This document shows positions 37,470 through 50,664 of a stretch of 64,000 bases of DNA, in pieces. How positions within the stretch are numbered: the first letter of the stretch is position 1; each line of letters begins with the position of its first letter. The stretch is from Ciona intestinalis (Eukaryota; Chordata; Ascidiacea; Phlebobranchia; Cionidae). The position numbers were made by a program, and so were the translations under genes. Location: contig NC_020167.2 of NCBI RefSeq assembly GCF_000224145.3, positions 2,220,782-2,284,781 on the forward strand, in the 5' to 3' direction. The notes beneath the pieces are model-generated. The model was not told the DNA's origin. It ran no database searches and was given only the letters and a program-made list of their open reading frames with translations.

Positions 37470-40400
37470 TTATGATTTGGTTTTCTTTGAAGCTTGTCCA
37501 AGCTCGACAAGCCTCACACGTTGTGCAAAGGAAAGAGAACAAACAGTTTCACTGACGTTCTTCTCAACTGGGGAAACTTGAACAACCATCAGTGTCTTGC
37601 TGTCTTTACCTGAAAAAGCAGAAATTAAATTTATTTTTAGATATTAACAAATGTATACGAGTTTTTGCATGAATTCTTAGTCAAACTTACTAATCCAGGG
37701 AAAACGCACTACAAGAAATTATGGTAACATCAAAAACCTTTGAGTAAACTTATTAAAAAAATCTGTACATACAAACTAGTAACTACATACTCAATGAATC
37801 TTGTAGCAGGTAAGTGAGCTTTGAGTTACGGAATGGAACATGGCTCTGCTTGTTTCTCAGAGAGTGAATAACATCACCAAGTGCTGATAAACTTCTGTTA
37901 ATATTTTGAGCCTCTTTTAATCTATCTCCTGATGCTCCACTCTTAGAAACGCGCTCTGAACCAGCAAGGTCAATCAGGTTCAGTTTTCCTGTGATGAAAA
38001 AATCACTTTTTATCATCAATATAAATTCTATATGAAAAAGAGACTCATGATGTCATACATATTTTAAATAATTATTAATTAATAATTAACTATATTGTCC
38101 TGATTACTAACAAAACAAAGTACTGAACATAACAAACCTATTGTTTCAAGACCAGTGGTTTTGTTTTTCCCAGTGACTGTTACCATGAGCACAGCGTGTG
38201 AGCGTGACGAGTGTTCGTTCATGTTCGTGCTCGCTGTCGCACGATTGGATCGTCCAAATTCAAATAACTGCAAATAAAATTTAAGTGAAATAAAGTAAAG
38301 CGCAATTTCCTGCTGTTTAGAGTTATTTTGGTCTTTACTTTCAAGAAAATATACAAATATAAATCCCAAAGCCCATTTCTTTAAAGATCTTCTCGATTTG
38401 TTTAAAACACAACTCACTCTGTTGACAGCATTCAAATCTGTCACCGGAATAATGCTGAGTCGCTGCACAAAAAGTGTCCCGTCAGCATTCATTTTGATCT
38501 CAAGTTTTTCCTGCTTTGAATTTAAGAGGTCTCTGTATAATAGAAAATTAAATTTACTGTAAGAATAAATAAGTAACCTTTAGCTGGTTTTGAATGCAGA
38601 ACCCCCGACTTTGCACATTTATTTTAATGTATGAATGTAACTTGCTTTATCCTTGGACGATCGAAAAACGACAGTTGTTTGGGTGTTCTCTTTCATACAC
38701 CTCATGCCAGCTTAACAGTTTACCAAGTATGTTACTTTATGGGTGATTATTTTTNNNNNNNNNNNNNNNNNNNNNNNNNNNNNNNNNNNNNNNNNNNNNN
38801 NNNNNNNNNNNNNNNNNNNNNNNNNNNNNNNNNNNNNNNNNNNNNNNNNNNNNNNNNNNNNNNNNNNNNNNNNNNNNNNGAACAAACACACGGATATTTC
38901 CTGCAAAAAATTAGACAAAGAATTTTTTTTAAATAAAATGTGCAATTTTATGTTTAAAATCTGAAAATTTTTTTCAGGGAATAAACTTCTTAAAAATAAA
39001 TTATTTTCCGACCCTTCAATTCAACAAGTTCGTTGTGATATTTCTTCCGGAGTTTCATTTCCTTTCTATATCTTCTCACAAGATCCTTGCTACTTTCATT
39101 CACCTCGCACAATGCTTCGGATATCTGCAGCCAATTTGAAAGGGGTTTACCAGTGCTATGCCTTATTATTATAAAGTGAGTAAACTACTACGCATTAAAT
39201 TAATGGTCAGTACCATGGGCACCTAACTAAAATGCAGGGAAGCCAGAAACTGCATTGCCCAGAGTAAAATATATGAGGTGATTTCAGATTGCATGAACAG
39301 TGTAAATGATCACTGTATAAACACTTGAAAAATGCACACAAAAGTAATGGTGCAGTAAAAACACGACATGCTACAATAATAAAACTTGTACTGTCAGTTT
39401 CAATTATTCTCACCTGCTTGCCAGCTCTCTTTATTCCTTCTTGGAGAAGAAGAGGAAATGTTTCAACTTCTCTTCGTAGTTGAGTGTTTTCATGAGAGAG
39501 CTTGTGTAACACCGATGTCACTTGTCTGTGCGGAAATAATAAAATAAATGATGTAGTTTGGGTAGGGTAAGATAAAATATGTTTTCATTCTTTTTTCTTG
39601 TCCCATTTCGTAGTAAACAAAGTATATTTAAAGACGTGTTTAACCGTAGCCAAGCAAAACATCGTTGTTCTTGTTAATTGTTAAAAATATGATTAGAAAA
39701 TATGGGATTTGGGTGCGAACAGTATCCCATAATACCCCACAAATGTATGGAAAGCATGTAATTAATGTGAAAAGCAAACGATTTAAGATTTTCGTCGAAA
39801 CAGGTTTTATTTCTTTAATTTTTTAAACTGTGCATCATTATATAAATTAATGACATTCGTTAATTTGTTTTTGCAGGGGGAGACCACAGATATTTTACGA
39901 GTTAACGTGTATGTAACTTCAAGGGAGTTTTTTTTTCTGTATGGCTGAAAACTTGGACAACCAATAAGTACCCACTAAGTTTCAGCAATTTCCGTTAAGT
40001 GTATAATCCAACAACACACTCCAAAAATAACAGCATTAAGATTACTTTGGTTATATACGGCCATACGAACACACCAACCAACAAGCATTATGATACGAGT
40101 AAGACTGTCAAATACAAACACTAAATATCATACCTGATAGATTTATGCAAACTTTTGGTTTTGATAGTAAGAGATTGTGTAGCAAACTCAGCATCGTGTT
40201 TCATTTTCAACATTTCAACACGTTGAGATTCAACCATGCTCTCTACCTCTACCCGGTGTTTGGAAATTTGATCACACAGCTGTTTTTCAAGAGCAGTGTT
40301 CTGAAAACAAATTTAAAGTTTTGACATATTTATTTACACAGATTTTTTTTAATTTAAACTGTAAAAATAATTAAAAATTCAAAGGCAATACCATTGATAT

Positions 40401-43400
40401 CTGTAAACATAAACATTGGTGTATTTTTACTTAAAAAACTTTCCACAATACCTTGGCTTGTACTTCAGTAGCAACTTTTGCCATCGATTCATGTTTACGC
40501 TTTTCAGCTTGTAGTGAGTTTTGCAATGTGTTGAGTTGTATACGAAGATTTCCCGTCTCATTTTCCTTCTGTGCGAGTGCGGAATCAGATTTTCCGCTCA
40601 TTATTTGCAACTGAAAAAAGGGGTTTGTGGAAATGTAAAGTTTGGTATGTTTTGAGTGCATGTTATACATTTTTCTTTCGAAAAACAGAATAATTAGTTT
40701 ATTCTAATTAAGCGATTATATAATTAAAACAAAACATTTAAAGTTGTCATTTTTTCTGCATTTTATGATATCACAACTATATTATGTACACATTTACCCA
40801 AAAATGCTGAAACAACCACTTTTAATAGCACCTATGGTCTACAACTTAATGATGATAAATGATGATATGCCACACTCTTGGGCCTTACTAGTTTACCCAT
40901 ACAAAAACAATGGTTTACACGTATCACCTGTCTCTGTGCATTCTCTTTTTCCAGTTCTACACAACCAACTTTATTCTCAAGTTCTTCAATTTTCACTTGT
41001 TTTTGCTCCACCACTCTTTCACTTTCCTGCAGCTTTTGTTTCGTCATAATCACCACTGCTCCTTTTGTTTCCAACTCCTCTTTCATATTCTCACACTAAA
41101 ATGAAAATAAATACGTAATTATGTTATGAGTTATAACAGCGTTTTTTTTTTGTGTTTGGGATCAAGCATTTTTACAGCTTTAAATCAAAAAATAGGGTAA
41201 TATATGACATCAAACTTTAAAACATACTTATTAAACTACCTCAGTAAGTTTGGAAAATAGTTTTGAATTCACTTCAGTTAGTTCTTCTTTTACTTGCGAA
41301 TATTTGGTTTTCGATTTTGAAAGATTTTCCTCCAATCTGTCACAAACAGGAGTTCAAATTTTACTGGGATTTTTTTAACTTATAAAATCATATTCAACTC
41401 ATACATTACTATTTAGAACTTATGCAGTGGATCTTAATCTTTTTCATGATAAGGTTATTTATATTGGTGCTTTAACTTAGACTTTCAGATCACCCATGAT
41501 TTTATATTATTTTAGCATGAAAAAAGTTAGAACGTATAAACTGTTTTAATTAAAATTTAAACTTAGTATTGAATAAGCCTGTAAAAATTGTGATGGAAAG
41601 GCAGGAAATTCATTAATGAGACAGATATCTCCCATTTATTATCAGCTAATGGAATATTGAATGAAATTTCACACCTCTGAATCAATTTATCCGACTCCAG
41701 TTTCTGTTCGTTAAAAGCTTCTTCTGATTCAGCGATTTCGCGCTTGAGTTGTTCCTCGTTACGGTTCATTGCTCGTTTTAATTCCTGATAATTCTCGGCA
41801 GCTTCTTTTCGCTGTTGATGCATGAGCGCACGCGACTCTTCCAAGTCACGCTCCACTGAACGCAGCTTTTCCTTAGAAGTAGCCTTGTGCCGGTCAAAAC
41901 TGGATCCAACTCGTTTCAACTTGATTTCCAGCTCATTATTTTCTTCTTTCATCTCTAGAACTTCACTTTTACACGATGCGAGCTCCAGAGATTGCCTTTC
42001 AAGATCTTCTATTTTCTTGTTACATCTAGGGAGTAAGACACAATTGAAAATCAAAAACTTAAAATGACCAGTAATAATTAGAGCTTAGTTCCAGTTTTAG
42101 TTTCAGTATTCACTAAAATTAATTAAGTTTTATAGAAAAACCATATTTTTTACATGCAAAATGTATGCATGAACTTACATAATTTAGCATACTATGTGCT
42201 GCTCATTATTTAACTAAATTGGTAAACAAAACAAAAAATTGATCAAAAAATAGAGCAGTGTTAAAATACAAATAAAGAATAAGGGGACCTTTAAAAGTGC
42301 ATTTTACTCTTTAACTTTAACATATACATAGTGAAGCTAGTAAATATTATTAAAGCATTTGCATGGTGAGTTTTTTACCCGCAAGCATAGATTGACAAGT
42401 AACAGTGATTATCAATTAGTAGCAGCAACACGAGTCGGGTAATTTAAGGAACTTCAATACACTTAAGTAGACCATGATTGCTTCATACACTCTGTGTAAG
42501 TGAATGAAGTGTCTTTCAAGTTTACTTGTAAAAGCAATCAGCAAATAGTTTTTCACAAATATATAAGTTTCATTAGGAATATACTGTACAGGCACACTTC
42601 GATGTGAGAGTTTAAATACAGTTTTTGCTTTTTTAACAAAATATAGAGACCTGGATCAAATTTATAACATCCAATCAATATTGTTACATAACCTTCTTAA
42701 CACCATTTAATCAACATTATTTTCATTTTTATTTTAAATCCTGAATATGATGCCGCATATATTCTAGGAAATTAAGTAACTTCATGAATACCAGCTCGAG
42801 TGAAGTACAATAGAGATGCAAATTGCAATATAAAAACTCATTGCACATTTTTTTAAAGTTTGTGTGATGTGTTACGTAACTCATACTCATACTATTATCC
42901 AAGATAAATCTATAACAAAAACTGATAAACAAAAATTACTTAAATGTATTTAAAAAAGTACACTAATTTGCATGCCTACAAATACCATTATAGTTATACA
43001 CTATAACTCTAATGCAGTAATTACACAATTATAATTTTACTCAGCGCTTTTACACATCAACACAATTACGTACATATATATATATATATATCATTAATAA
43101 TATAAAAAAATACTTTTCCTGAATTTTAAAAACAAAATTCCAATACACGAACCGCAACTTACTTTTTCAACTCCACCAGAAGGTTTTGATTTTCATCAGA
43201 TAATTTATGAGCTTGCAAGTCGAGGTTATGTTGGTTGGAAGCATGGCTCTGCGATTCTCGTTGCATAACTTCAACATTACGTTTTAACTGAAATGATAAG
43301 TTAGCCATTCACCTGAAATTCGTGACAACCATAACCGAAAACAAAACAACAATATACCTTATTATTTTCACTTTCTAAAGATTCAATTTGAGAAGTTTGT

Positions 43401-46400
43401 TCCTGGATTAACTTTTGAGAAGTCTCTTCACTCTTTTTCAATTTTCTGTAATTTAAAAAATATCTATACACTTACATATATATAAAAATGTTTAAAAAAA
43501 ATTAATGTGACTTATTTGAAAAAAAAGTGGTATTAAAATATAAATAACCTGTGTTATTGAAATAAGAAGCTGTATAACATGAATATTTAAATAAATGATA
43601 AAAAGATTACCTAACAGCTTAAATATTATCATTGTAGTTTCATGGTAAAATATATATCTGTAATTTACCGATACGCGCATACAATAAAATTTAAAAACAA
43701 TTCGTTAATTAAATTTAGTAATTTATTATTTGAATTTTAAATTTAAATTTCTCTCAAGTAAATGGAACTTTTAAATTCCACAATTGGACCTTTACAAGTT
43801 GTTTGTTCAGCAAGATAAAAAGATCAGTCTTATCATGCAATGTTATGTAAACAAACAAACCTTTCGTTTTGTTTGATTGTCTCTTTCAAGTCACTCATCT
43901 GGTTTTCAATTGTATCAACTTTATCTGTCAGTTTATCCTGTGTGTAGAACACAAAGAAAATCATTTAATTTGTAGGGGTTAAAACAGAAGGGGTTATAAT
44001 ATAATATGTAGCATATTATTATTAGCTTTGTTGGTATAGTTATTGTGAGCCAAACCATATATATAGAGTTTCACCATTTCATTGTATGTTGCCAAAATAC
44101 ACTGATTGACATTACAGTAGCTTTTTTGTTTTGCTGCCAATTTCATGCCAAAACAGTCATGTAGTATAGATACTTGTACATAAAATATAGAACAATCAAC
44201 TCCTTGGAATGTAACCTCAATGAAAATATCAAAAAAACATTTAAAATATTTTTGTTGTTTAGCAAAATATTTAGAGTTTTGCTAAATCAATATTTATGTC
44301 AATTGGGTAAACAATGTATGTCACACAGCATTAAAATGGTAATTTAAAAACACAAGTATAGTCATGTCCGCAAATGACAAGGGTAACCGCACATATCTAC
44401 AGTTGCACAATATACTTAATAATTCACGACCCAATTTACCCGTTCGTGACGTAAATCTCCGATTTCATTTTCTTTGTTTTTCAACAATCGTTCATTACGA
44501 GTTTTCTCCTCACTTTGTTGTCTGTTCGCAAAACAACAAATTATAAAAAAAAACGCTAGCCAAGATTTTCTTTTTGGCAAAACCGTGGGCTTTTTGCCAG
44601 AAAACAAGTGTATATGGTTTTGAAGCTAAACTAAATTCCATTTGCCTTGCCACATCTGTTTAAAAGACGATTAACATCAATATAGTTTGAATTTCCAAGT
44701 GGAGAGCAGGAGGGTTATTGTGTAGGTTGTTTTGATTAAGTAATATTTATAGCAGATTAACAAGCAAACGTGTAAAGTAACCGTTTTGACGATTTTGTAT
44801 AAATTTTTATTAAGAATTAATTTGTTTTGGATAATAAAATTAAAATTGTTAGTCTGGAATCTTAATCAATATACCTTTCAACTTCCAAAAGTTTTTTTTC
44901 TAAATTCTCTTTTTCTGCAGAAATCGCCTACAATGTAAAATAATGTTTAAGAGTTAAAAAATTGAACTACTTGATTTGCGGCAGTTTTCTACATAAAATG
45001 CCAAGTTTTATGTTGTTGATAAATAATAATTATTTAAAATTTTGATCCAAACGTTTTTGTTTAAAATAACACAGGACAATGTGAAAACAAAGCCAGAATA
45101 TGCACAAGACTCATGTGATTAACAAACCTGGGAAATGTCACCATTATGACCATTTATGATCGGGTGTGGTGCATTTCTCAACTTCTCCTCCATCTATAAA
45201 ATGAAATAAATGGCTGGTGTAAAACAAACTGTCAATGTATTTAACTCATAAATATTTTCATTCACTTGTCCCTTATTATGCTACTTGCACAGCAAATCAA
45301 CCTATACTAACAAATAACAAAAAACAGAGATAAATTCGACTTAAGTCCCCCAGATCCCATGGCATTTTATCACAGATAAAATACACTACCTGAAGTTACA
45401 TAATAAGTCACGGTTAAAGATATATGTAAGATATTTTCATACGTAAAGTGTATTGAATGTATTATAACTGCAACACAAAATGACGTAAACAAAAAATCAG
45501 CAAAGTTTTCTGATTAATTAACAAGCTTATAACATTAATGTATCAACAGAAGAACACACCTCATTCATCTTGGTGTCATACTCATCAAAAGCCTTCATTA
45601 GTTCAGCATGTAAGTTTGCCTTTTCTTTATGGAGTTGTTCAATGTTTGTGACAAGTTTCATGCTGCTGCTGTCACCGTTTTCCTCCAGTATATCCTGTTT
45701 ACATGATAGCTTCAGTAAGAAACGGTAAATTGTTGCAGATAACATGTTAATATGTGTTAAGATTTTATACGATCTGTTTATGAAGTGTTTACTGTTTAGA
45801 CTTTAATTTAAAAGTTTTTGATTTATAAACAAGTTAAACATGACAGAAGTGGTAATCACGTTTACCTATGTCTTTAAAAAAATAATGAAACTGTTGTTGC
45901 TTATAAAATATGCATGTATCTGGTAAATGTCACCTTAAACACTTAAAATCAGTAATAAAACTTAATCAGGACTATGTTTAAATTTATAGCTAAAAATTAC
46001 TTATGCGGAACAGTTGTTAATGGATTTTAGAACAAAAACATCGGTTAATTTCTGTCTCATATAAAGAAATTTAATTGCTAAATGAAACACAACCAAAAAA
46101 TGTTTTAAATTTAAAAATGAAACATATATATATTCACTTTTTACAAATTATGTAAACCCTGATTTTGTGTGTTGCTTACATATTGAATATTTATATAGTT
46201 GAAAAGTTGAAACAAGCAAATTACTTTAACAGAACAACAAAACAAGCAACAATGAAACAGTCAATGCCAAGGGCTCAGTGGGAAAATAAACAAAAACTGT
46301 GTTCATTTTACAGCAAAGCAAATTTGCAAAAGATAGGTCGTCACATTACTTGTAAATCTTCTATCAACTTTTGTTTATCTTTGAGGACATCAGCTTGTGT

Positions 46401-47288
46401 GCGTTGCATCATCTTCATTCGACTTCTCTTCGATATTTCCTCTTTTTGAAGTCGGCTCTTAAGATGCTGAACTGTTTTCTGGAGTTCCTGTCAAAGAGAG
46501 GAACAATTTTATTGAATAAATAAATAACGGTTATTTAGTCTTACGTTGCCGGACTAAGCAGTCATTATAATCCTACTAGTAGCTTAAATCCTACACTTTT
46601 TGCTCAATTGACAATGTGTTGTTAGTCTACTTAAAACGTTGTTATTTTACAATAAAATAAAAATAAAATTTAAAACATTTTTTTAAACCCTTTTTTTTAA
46701 ATATTTTTTTAAAAACATAAAACCTTTTAAAAAACACTGTAATATTTAGTATGATTTTAAAATAGTTACATTGCACATGGAGAACTTACTTCTGTTTTAT
46801 CTCTGAGAGCATCCCTCTGCTGTGTGCATGTGGTTAGCTCTTTCTGTATGATGTTGAATTCGATCTCACTGGGTTGAGTTCCATCAGAATCCTCATCACT
46901 TGAGCTTGACATATCTTTATAATAAAAACAATACCAGTTACAGAAATAAAAAAGGTCCGAAAGATATGCAGAGAGAACAACATAAAATAACACATTTTTT
47001 TTAAAAATATTGTAAAATAACGAATGTAAAGATTATATTGTTGAAACAACAAAGAGAATGGAATTAACATCAAAAATAGTCATTACAACAAGCCTAAAAA
47101 AGGAAAGAGAGTCACGCAAAAATGATGGCTGTTGAACTGAACAAAAAGAATAATAAAAAGGAATAAACCCTAATTAAAAAACGTCTGACTGCCAAATCAA
47201 ATAAACACCAAAACAATTATCTTCACTCACCAGGAAGAGCATCATCATCATCTAATCCTAGATCCCTCCGGAAGATATCCTTCTTCAT
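37470..47288 (-). CDS. KIFC3: Kinesin-14 (KIFC3-type) C-terminal motor protein; motor core lost in a gap
   Basis: Minus-end-directed kinesin: a long N-terminal coiled coil (at least 700 residues) followed by a C-terminal motor. Exons, 5' to 3': 47231-47288 (start uncertain), 46790-46914, 46350-46487, 45560-45694, 45128-45193, 44875-44927, 44440-44521, 43861-43937, 43358-43445, 43163-43287, 41675-42025, 41240-41336, 40928-41095, 40452-40610, 40134-40300, 39414-39525, 39013-39124, [gap], 38418-38532, 38138-38267, 37791-37988, 37470-37609. The neck exon ends [13 protein letters not shown], where family members continue NIRVFCRVRP. Later exons give [56 protein letters not shown] and [16 protein letters not shown], all KIFC3-like. 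Roughly 150 motor residues, including the P-loop, are missing and must lie in the 125-N gap at 38755-38879, which must be longer than shown. The start is set at [11 protein letters not shown] because an in-frame stop lies upstream, but an upstream exon is possible. Confidence 0.88.
38630..38754 (-). repeat. SINE tail, reversed, running into the gap
   Basis: GAATGTAACTTGCTTTATCC, CGAAAAACGACAGTTGTTTG, CATGCCAGCTTAACAGTTTA and a TGGGTGATTATTTT end match the reversed SINE tail. The element runs straight into the N run, so the repeat probably caused the assembly break. Confidence 0.7.
38755..38879. other. Assembly gap, 125 N
   Basis: The second run of exactly 125 N. It lies between the KIFC3 neck exon (39013-39124) and the later motor exons, and must hide the exons for the nucleotide-binding part of the motor. 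Confidence 0.98.
39552..39742 (+). repeat. TAGGGTGG palindromic MITE, diverged
   Basis: Starts GGGTAGGGTAAGATAAAATA and ends TATCCCATAATACCCCACAA. The interior keeps CTTGTCCCATTTCGTAGTAA and ACAAAGTATATTTAAAGA. It lies in a KIFC3 intron between exons 40134-40300 and 39414-39525. Confidence 0.6.
39893..40030 (-). repeat. SINE copy, reversed and diverged
   Basis: ACGAGTTAACGTGTATGTAA followed by a T-rich run, then CTGTATGGCTGAAAACTTGG and ACCAATAAGTACCCAC. This matches the reversed order of tail, poly-A linker and middle part of the SINE. It lies in a KIFC3 intron. Confidence 0.5.
43073..43091. repeat. (AT)n microsatellite
   Basis: Alternating A/T run in a KIFC3 intron, just downstream in the gene of exon 43163-43287. 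Confidence 0.8.
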
Positions 47289-47349
47289 GGGTGAAGGTTG
47301 AGGCCGATGTTTTGGACTGAAGCTGTTTTCTCTCAACGTTCTTCCATAT

Positions 47350-49178
47350 TTAAACTATTTTTATAATTAAGGTAAGAGTTATATTACCAATAATTAAGGT
47401 ATTTTGAGGATGTCAAGATTATTTAAAATGGATATTGGCATTTTTAGCATAGTTAAAGGTAATATCAAAACAGTTTCGGACTGTTAAAGTTACCAAATGA
47501 TGGCACAACATGAACCAATACTTTAAACTTTAAATAATGTTCATGAAATAAATTACAATTAAATATATATAAAAAATGTAACACATACATACATATATAT
47601 ATATACGCCATTTCTTGTAGAAAACATAGGATTAGAATCTGTAAAATCACTATCACGTGTATACTATTAAAATTAGGGCATCACTAATTATAACTGAAAC
47701 GTAACACTTCCAGTGTTTGTTGTTGCATTAAATATTAGATACACAGTACAGAAGTGAGACGGCACAGGATAAAAGGAAAGGTAACCACAGGAAACACGTG
47801 GCATGAAACATACACCTTACCTCCATCCTGCTTGGCTTGTTGCAACACCAGCAATGCCCTATCTGTTTAAACCACACACCTGAGTAGCAAATACAATGAC
47901 AATTTAACCAGTGTGCAAAATATGAAATTAAAACTAATATTAACAATGTAAGAAATCCAGTACCAGGTCTATATAAAAACGTCACCTATTTGACAACTGG
48001 CCACTACTTCCAGCTGCAGCAAATGTAAGCTAAACTATAAACTAACTTGCTCTAATATAATAACTGTGGATCTACAGAGGGGTTATTAGAATGGTAGAAC
48101 ATTAGTTGAAAAATGACTGAAATCATGTCATGAAAAAACACATATTGATGTACAGAATGATTGATTAAATAATAACATCTGGTTTATAACCTCTCTTGAT
48201 TAGGTAAGAGTCAATGTACAAGCTAACAAGTGTAGATAATGATAGAAGTACTTAATAGATAACAAACTCACAATGCAAGAGAATAAATAAGTTTGTGTAA
48301 AAAGAACACTTGATAAGGCAATGCTGAGACCTTTACAAATGCGGGTAACATGGCAATGAAATTACATGAAATTGGAGACTTAGGGATTCTGAAAATAGCA
48401 TCGTAATTAATAATTAAATAGATCAAATCAATATGTGGCAAGGCTATACTTGGTGATAATGATATAGAATATATTTTAATGCCATAAAGCTGAGCTTAGT
48501 GGTAAGAACGGCTTTGTTTGCTATTGCTAATAATTGTATTCGAAATGTATCTTTAATATTTGGAGCAAGGGATTTTAAAAATTATTTTTGTTTGCTGATA
48601 ACACTTAAGCTCGCTGACTTTAAAAAACTTTTATGTTAACAACATGTTAATATTTGATCTTGATAAGACAAACGAACATATCTACAATATATATTCTTTA
48701 GTAACTAATATGTGATTACTGAGTAGCGCATTTAATACACGGAACAGTGTAGCACATTGAAGTACTAGGGAAAACCATGTTAAAATAGAAAAAAAACATG
48801 ATTACTTAAATTATATTTAAACCTTGTGTACGTTGTGTTAATATTCTTAGATGTGATACTGGATTATATTCTGTAGTGCCAGAAACATAGGTACAAAACT
48901 TTTTTTCTACACTAATTGAATTAATTAAACCGCTGTTCATATTATCATACCATACAAATTTGTTTTCAGTGATTTAAAATTTAATGAAATGCAATATATG
49001 TATGTGTGTATAACGCATAAGAAATTCATACTAATCATATGCCACTATTTTGAATATACCTCAAGCCCTTACAAATACTCTGTTCACTTGGAACATTTAG
49101 TAAAATTATCATTTGATGCCAACCAGCTTGTAAGTAATACTATTAAAAAACCAGCAACAAGGTTTACACTCCGTGCTG
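47350..49178. other. Region between KIFC3 5' end and LRATD 3' end
   Basis: AT-rich with a short (AT)n run near 47586. It contains the KIFC3 promoter and 5' UTR and the LRATD-like gene's 3' UTR. The open frames at 47465-47656 and 47728-47985 have no domain. Confidence 0.4.
47817..47868 (-). other. Possible upstream KIFC3 exon (tentative)
   Basis: On the minus strand, AAACAG precedes an open 52-base stretch that could read RALLVLQQAKQDG and ends at a strong donor GAG|GTAAGG. Its phase does not join cleanly to the first confident KIFC3 exon at 47231-47288, so it may be a 5' UTR exon, an alternative exon or chance. Confidence 0.25.
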
Positions 49179-49931
49179 TCATCTTCCTTCCATTTTCTCA
49201 AAATTTTGTCGGAAATCTGTCAGTTCGGAAATGGAAGAAAACTTCTTTACCTCTGCCACCTCATCACTGTCATATATCTCAAGAACATAAATCTTGGGAA
49301 GGTTCTTCGAGGGGGTGGCATCGAGGTCTTTCACTCTCATATCATCCACTGCGAATTCTGACTGGTTTGTCCGACACCACATCACAAAACACTCGCTGTT
49401 CTTCCAAATACTGTCCTTTCTTCCAATCTGTGCTTTAGCATTGTGTATGCATTGCACAGAAGGAAGGCAGCGTGCTTTGTAGATGTTGTTTACCATCCTT
49501 GCCCGTCGACCACCTTTAATATCATCCACACAGTGTGATACTACCTGTTCGTTCTCAAGATGAACAAACATTCTATTTCCAACAAACATGGCCCAATGAA
49601 AAGTTAAATCATCTCTTACGAACTCCACAGCATCACCAGGTCGCAAATGCTTTAACAGATCATCTATTTCAATTGGTTGTATGTTTCTATCGCGCTCAGC
49701 AAACAGCTTTCCATTGGCTGTAACAGTGTAGGTGAAAAACTTTTGGTTTTCAGGTAGAACTTCATCGTGGACAACGCGTTCAGTTGAGTCACCATCTGTT
49801 GTGTGAAATACAAACATTAGATGATCATCATTATCTTCAGATTTTTCCGTCGGCTCATATTTGTCAACATTTAAGTCCTCCGGATCGATTCCTGATGTTG
49901 GGACTTGATTATACGACTTAGTGTTTCCCAT
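49179..49931 (-). CDS. LRAT-domain-containing protein (LRATD/FAM84-like), intronless
   Basis: A 250-residue protein from a single exon. The start is set at MGNTKSYNQVP (ATG at 49931) rather than an earlier ATG, because LRATD proteins begin MGN, a likely N-myristoylation site. The LRAT/NlpC-P60-like fold is visible: RPGDAVEFVRDDLTFHWAMF holds the catalytic-type histidine, followed by VGNRMFVHLE, RRARMVNNIYKARC and the helix SIWKNSECFVMWCR. In LRAT and PLAAT enzymes the nucleophile is the Cys in an NCEHF motif; here that motif reads NSECF, with Ser in its place. This matches vertebrate LRATD1/2, which also carry Ser there. Acyltransferase activity is therefore doubtful. It is divergent from PAM16, with about 730 bases between the start codons. 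Confidence 0.85.
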   Translation of the reverse strand: MGNTKSYNQVPTSGIDPEDLNVDKYEPTEKSEDNDDHLMFVFHTTDGDSTERVVHDEVLPENQKFFTYTVTANGKLFAERDRNIQPIEIDDLLKHLRPGDAVEFVRDDLTFHWAMFVGNRMFVHLENEQVVSHCVDDIKGGRRARMVNNIYKARCLPSVQCIHNAKAQIGRKDSIWKNSECFVMWCRTNQSEFAVDDMRVKDLDATPSKNLPKIYVLEIYDSDEVAEVKKFSSISELTDFRQNFEKMEGR

Positions 49932-50664
49932 ACTTTTATTAATTAAGAAAGTTAGTACTGTGAGGAAATAAGAAAAGATTACTAAAAAATATAAAGATTG
50001 TAAAAACAAAACATTTGGAGAAACGAAAACACATAACGAATTAGATTTGAGTATTTGTTACGTGTCGTGTCACATAAAACCCAAACGTGTATAACTGCTG
50101 CTTCAACTTGATCTAGCAAGCTATGGAATGTAGGCAATAATGAGGACTATGCTCTACTACTCCTCCCAATATAACTGATCAATCAATTGCTTTGTTTTTT
50201 TCTTCTGTTTATCTATGATATGACTGACAGCGCACAGGACGTAAACCTTTGTATAACATTTTTATGGTTCCTAATTTGATCAGCTGATATTGACGAGTTT
50301 AATGTGTTTGTTACAGAAAGATTTTGTATTTAAAATATTCACAGACATAGAGTTTGCGCAATCGTGAAAACTAATGTTTAAAAAATATAGTTAAATACAA
50401 TCTGTTTTAGGCAAGTATAATAACAGCTTTTTATTAATAAATGCGTAATATGAATTAACCTTCAAAATCACCTGGCAACACTTTTGAACAAAATCACGCT
50501 TCACGCAGTTGCATCATTTTACGTACAATGGTTGTGACTTGTGAACGTAAATAGTGTTGGAAATTAGGTATTCCTTTTGAATATCCTGGAAAGAGTTTTA
50601 CTGCTATTCGTATTCTACTAACATCGCGACAAATTTCAAGTTGATTTATTCATTAACGCCAAAA
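49932..50664. promoter_or_regulatory. Shared divergent promoter region of LRATD-like gene and PAM16
   Basis: The two genes start 0.73 kb apart and point away from each other, so their promoters must lie here. No TATA box or other strong motif was singled out. Confidence 0.45.

Noticed and set aside
40744-41104. Plus-strand Phe/Ser-rich frames
   Set aside because: They are antisense to Glu/Lys-rich KIFC3 coiled-coil exon 40928-41095; reversed coiled-coil codons give such frames.
37470-47288. KIFC3 as a second dead motor lacking a P-loop
   Set aside because: The missing segment coincides with an N gap, and the surviving switch motifs ([14 protein letters not shown]) are intact, so absence is an assembly effect.
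49535-49723. Plus-strand open frames opposite the LRATD-like gene
   Set aside because: Antisense shadows of a well-supported 250-residue coding exon.
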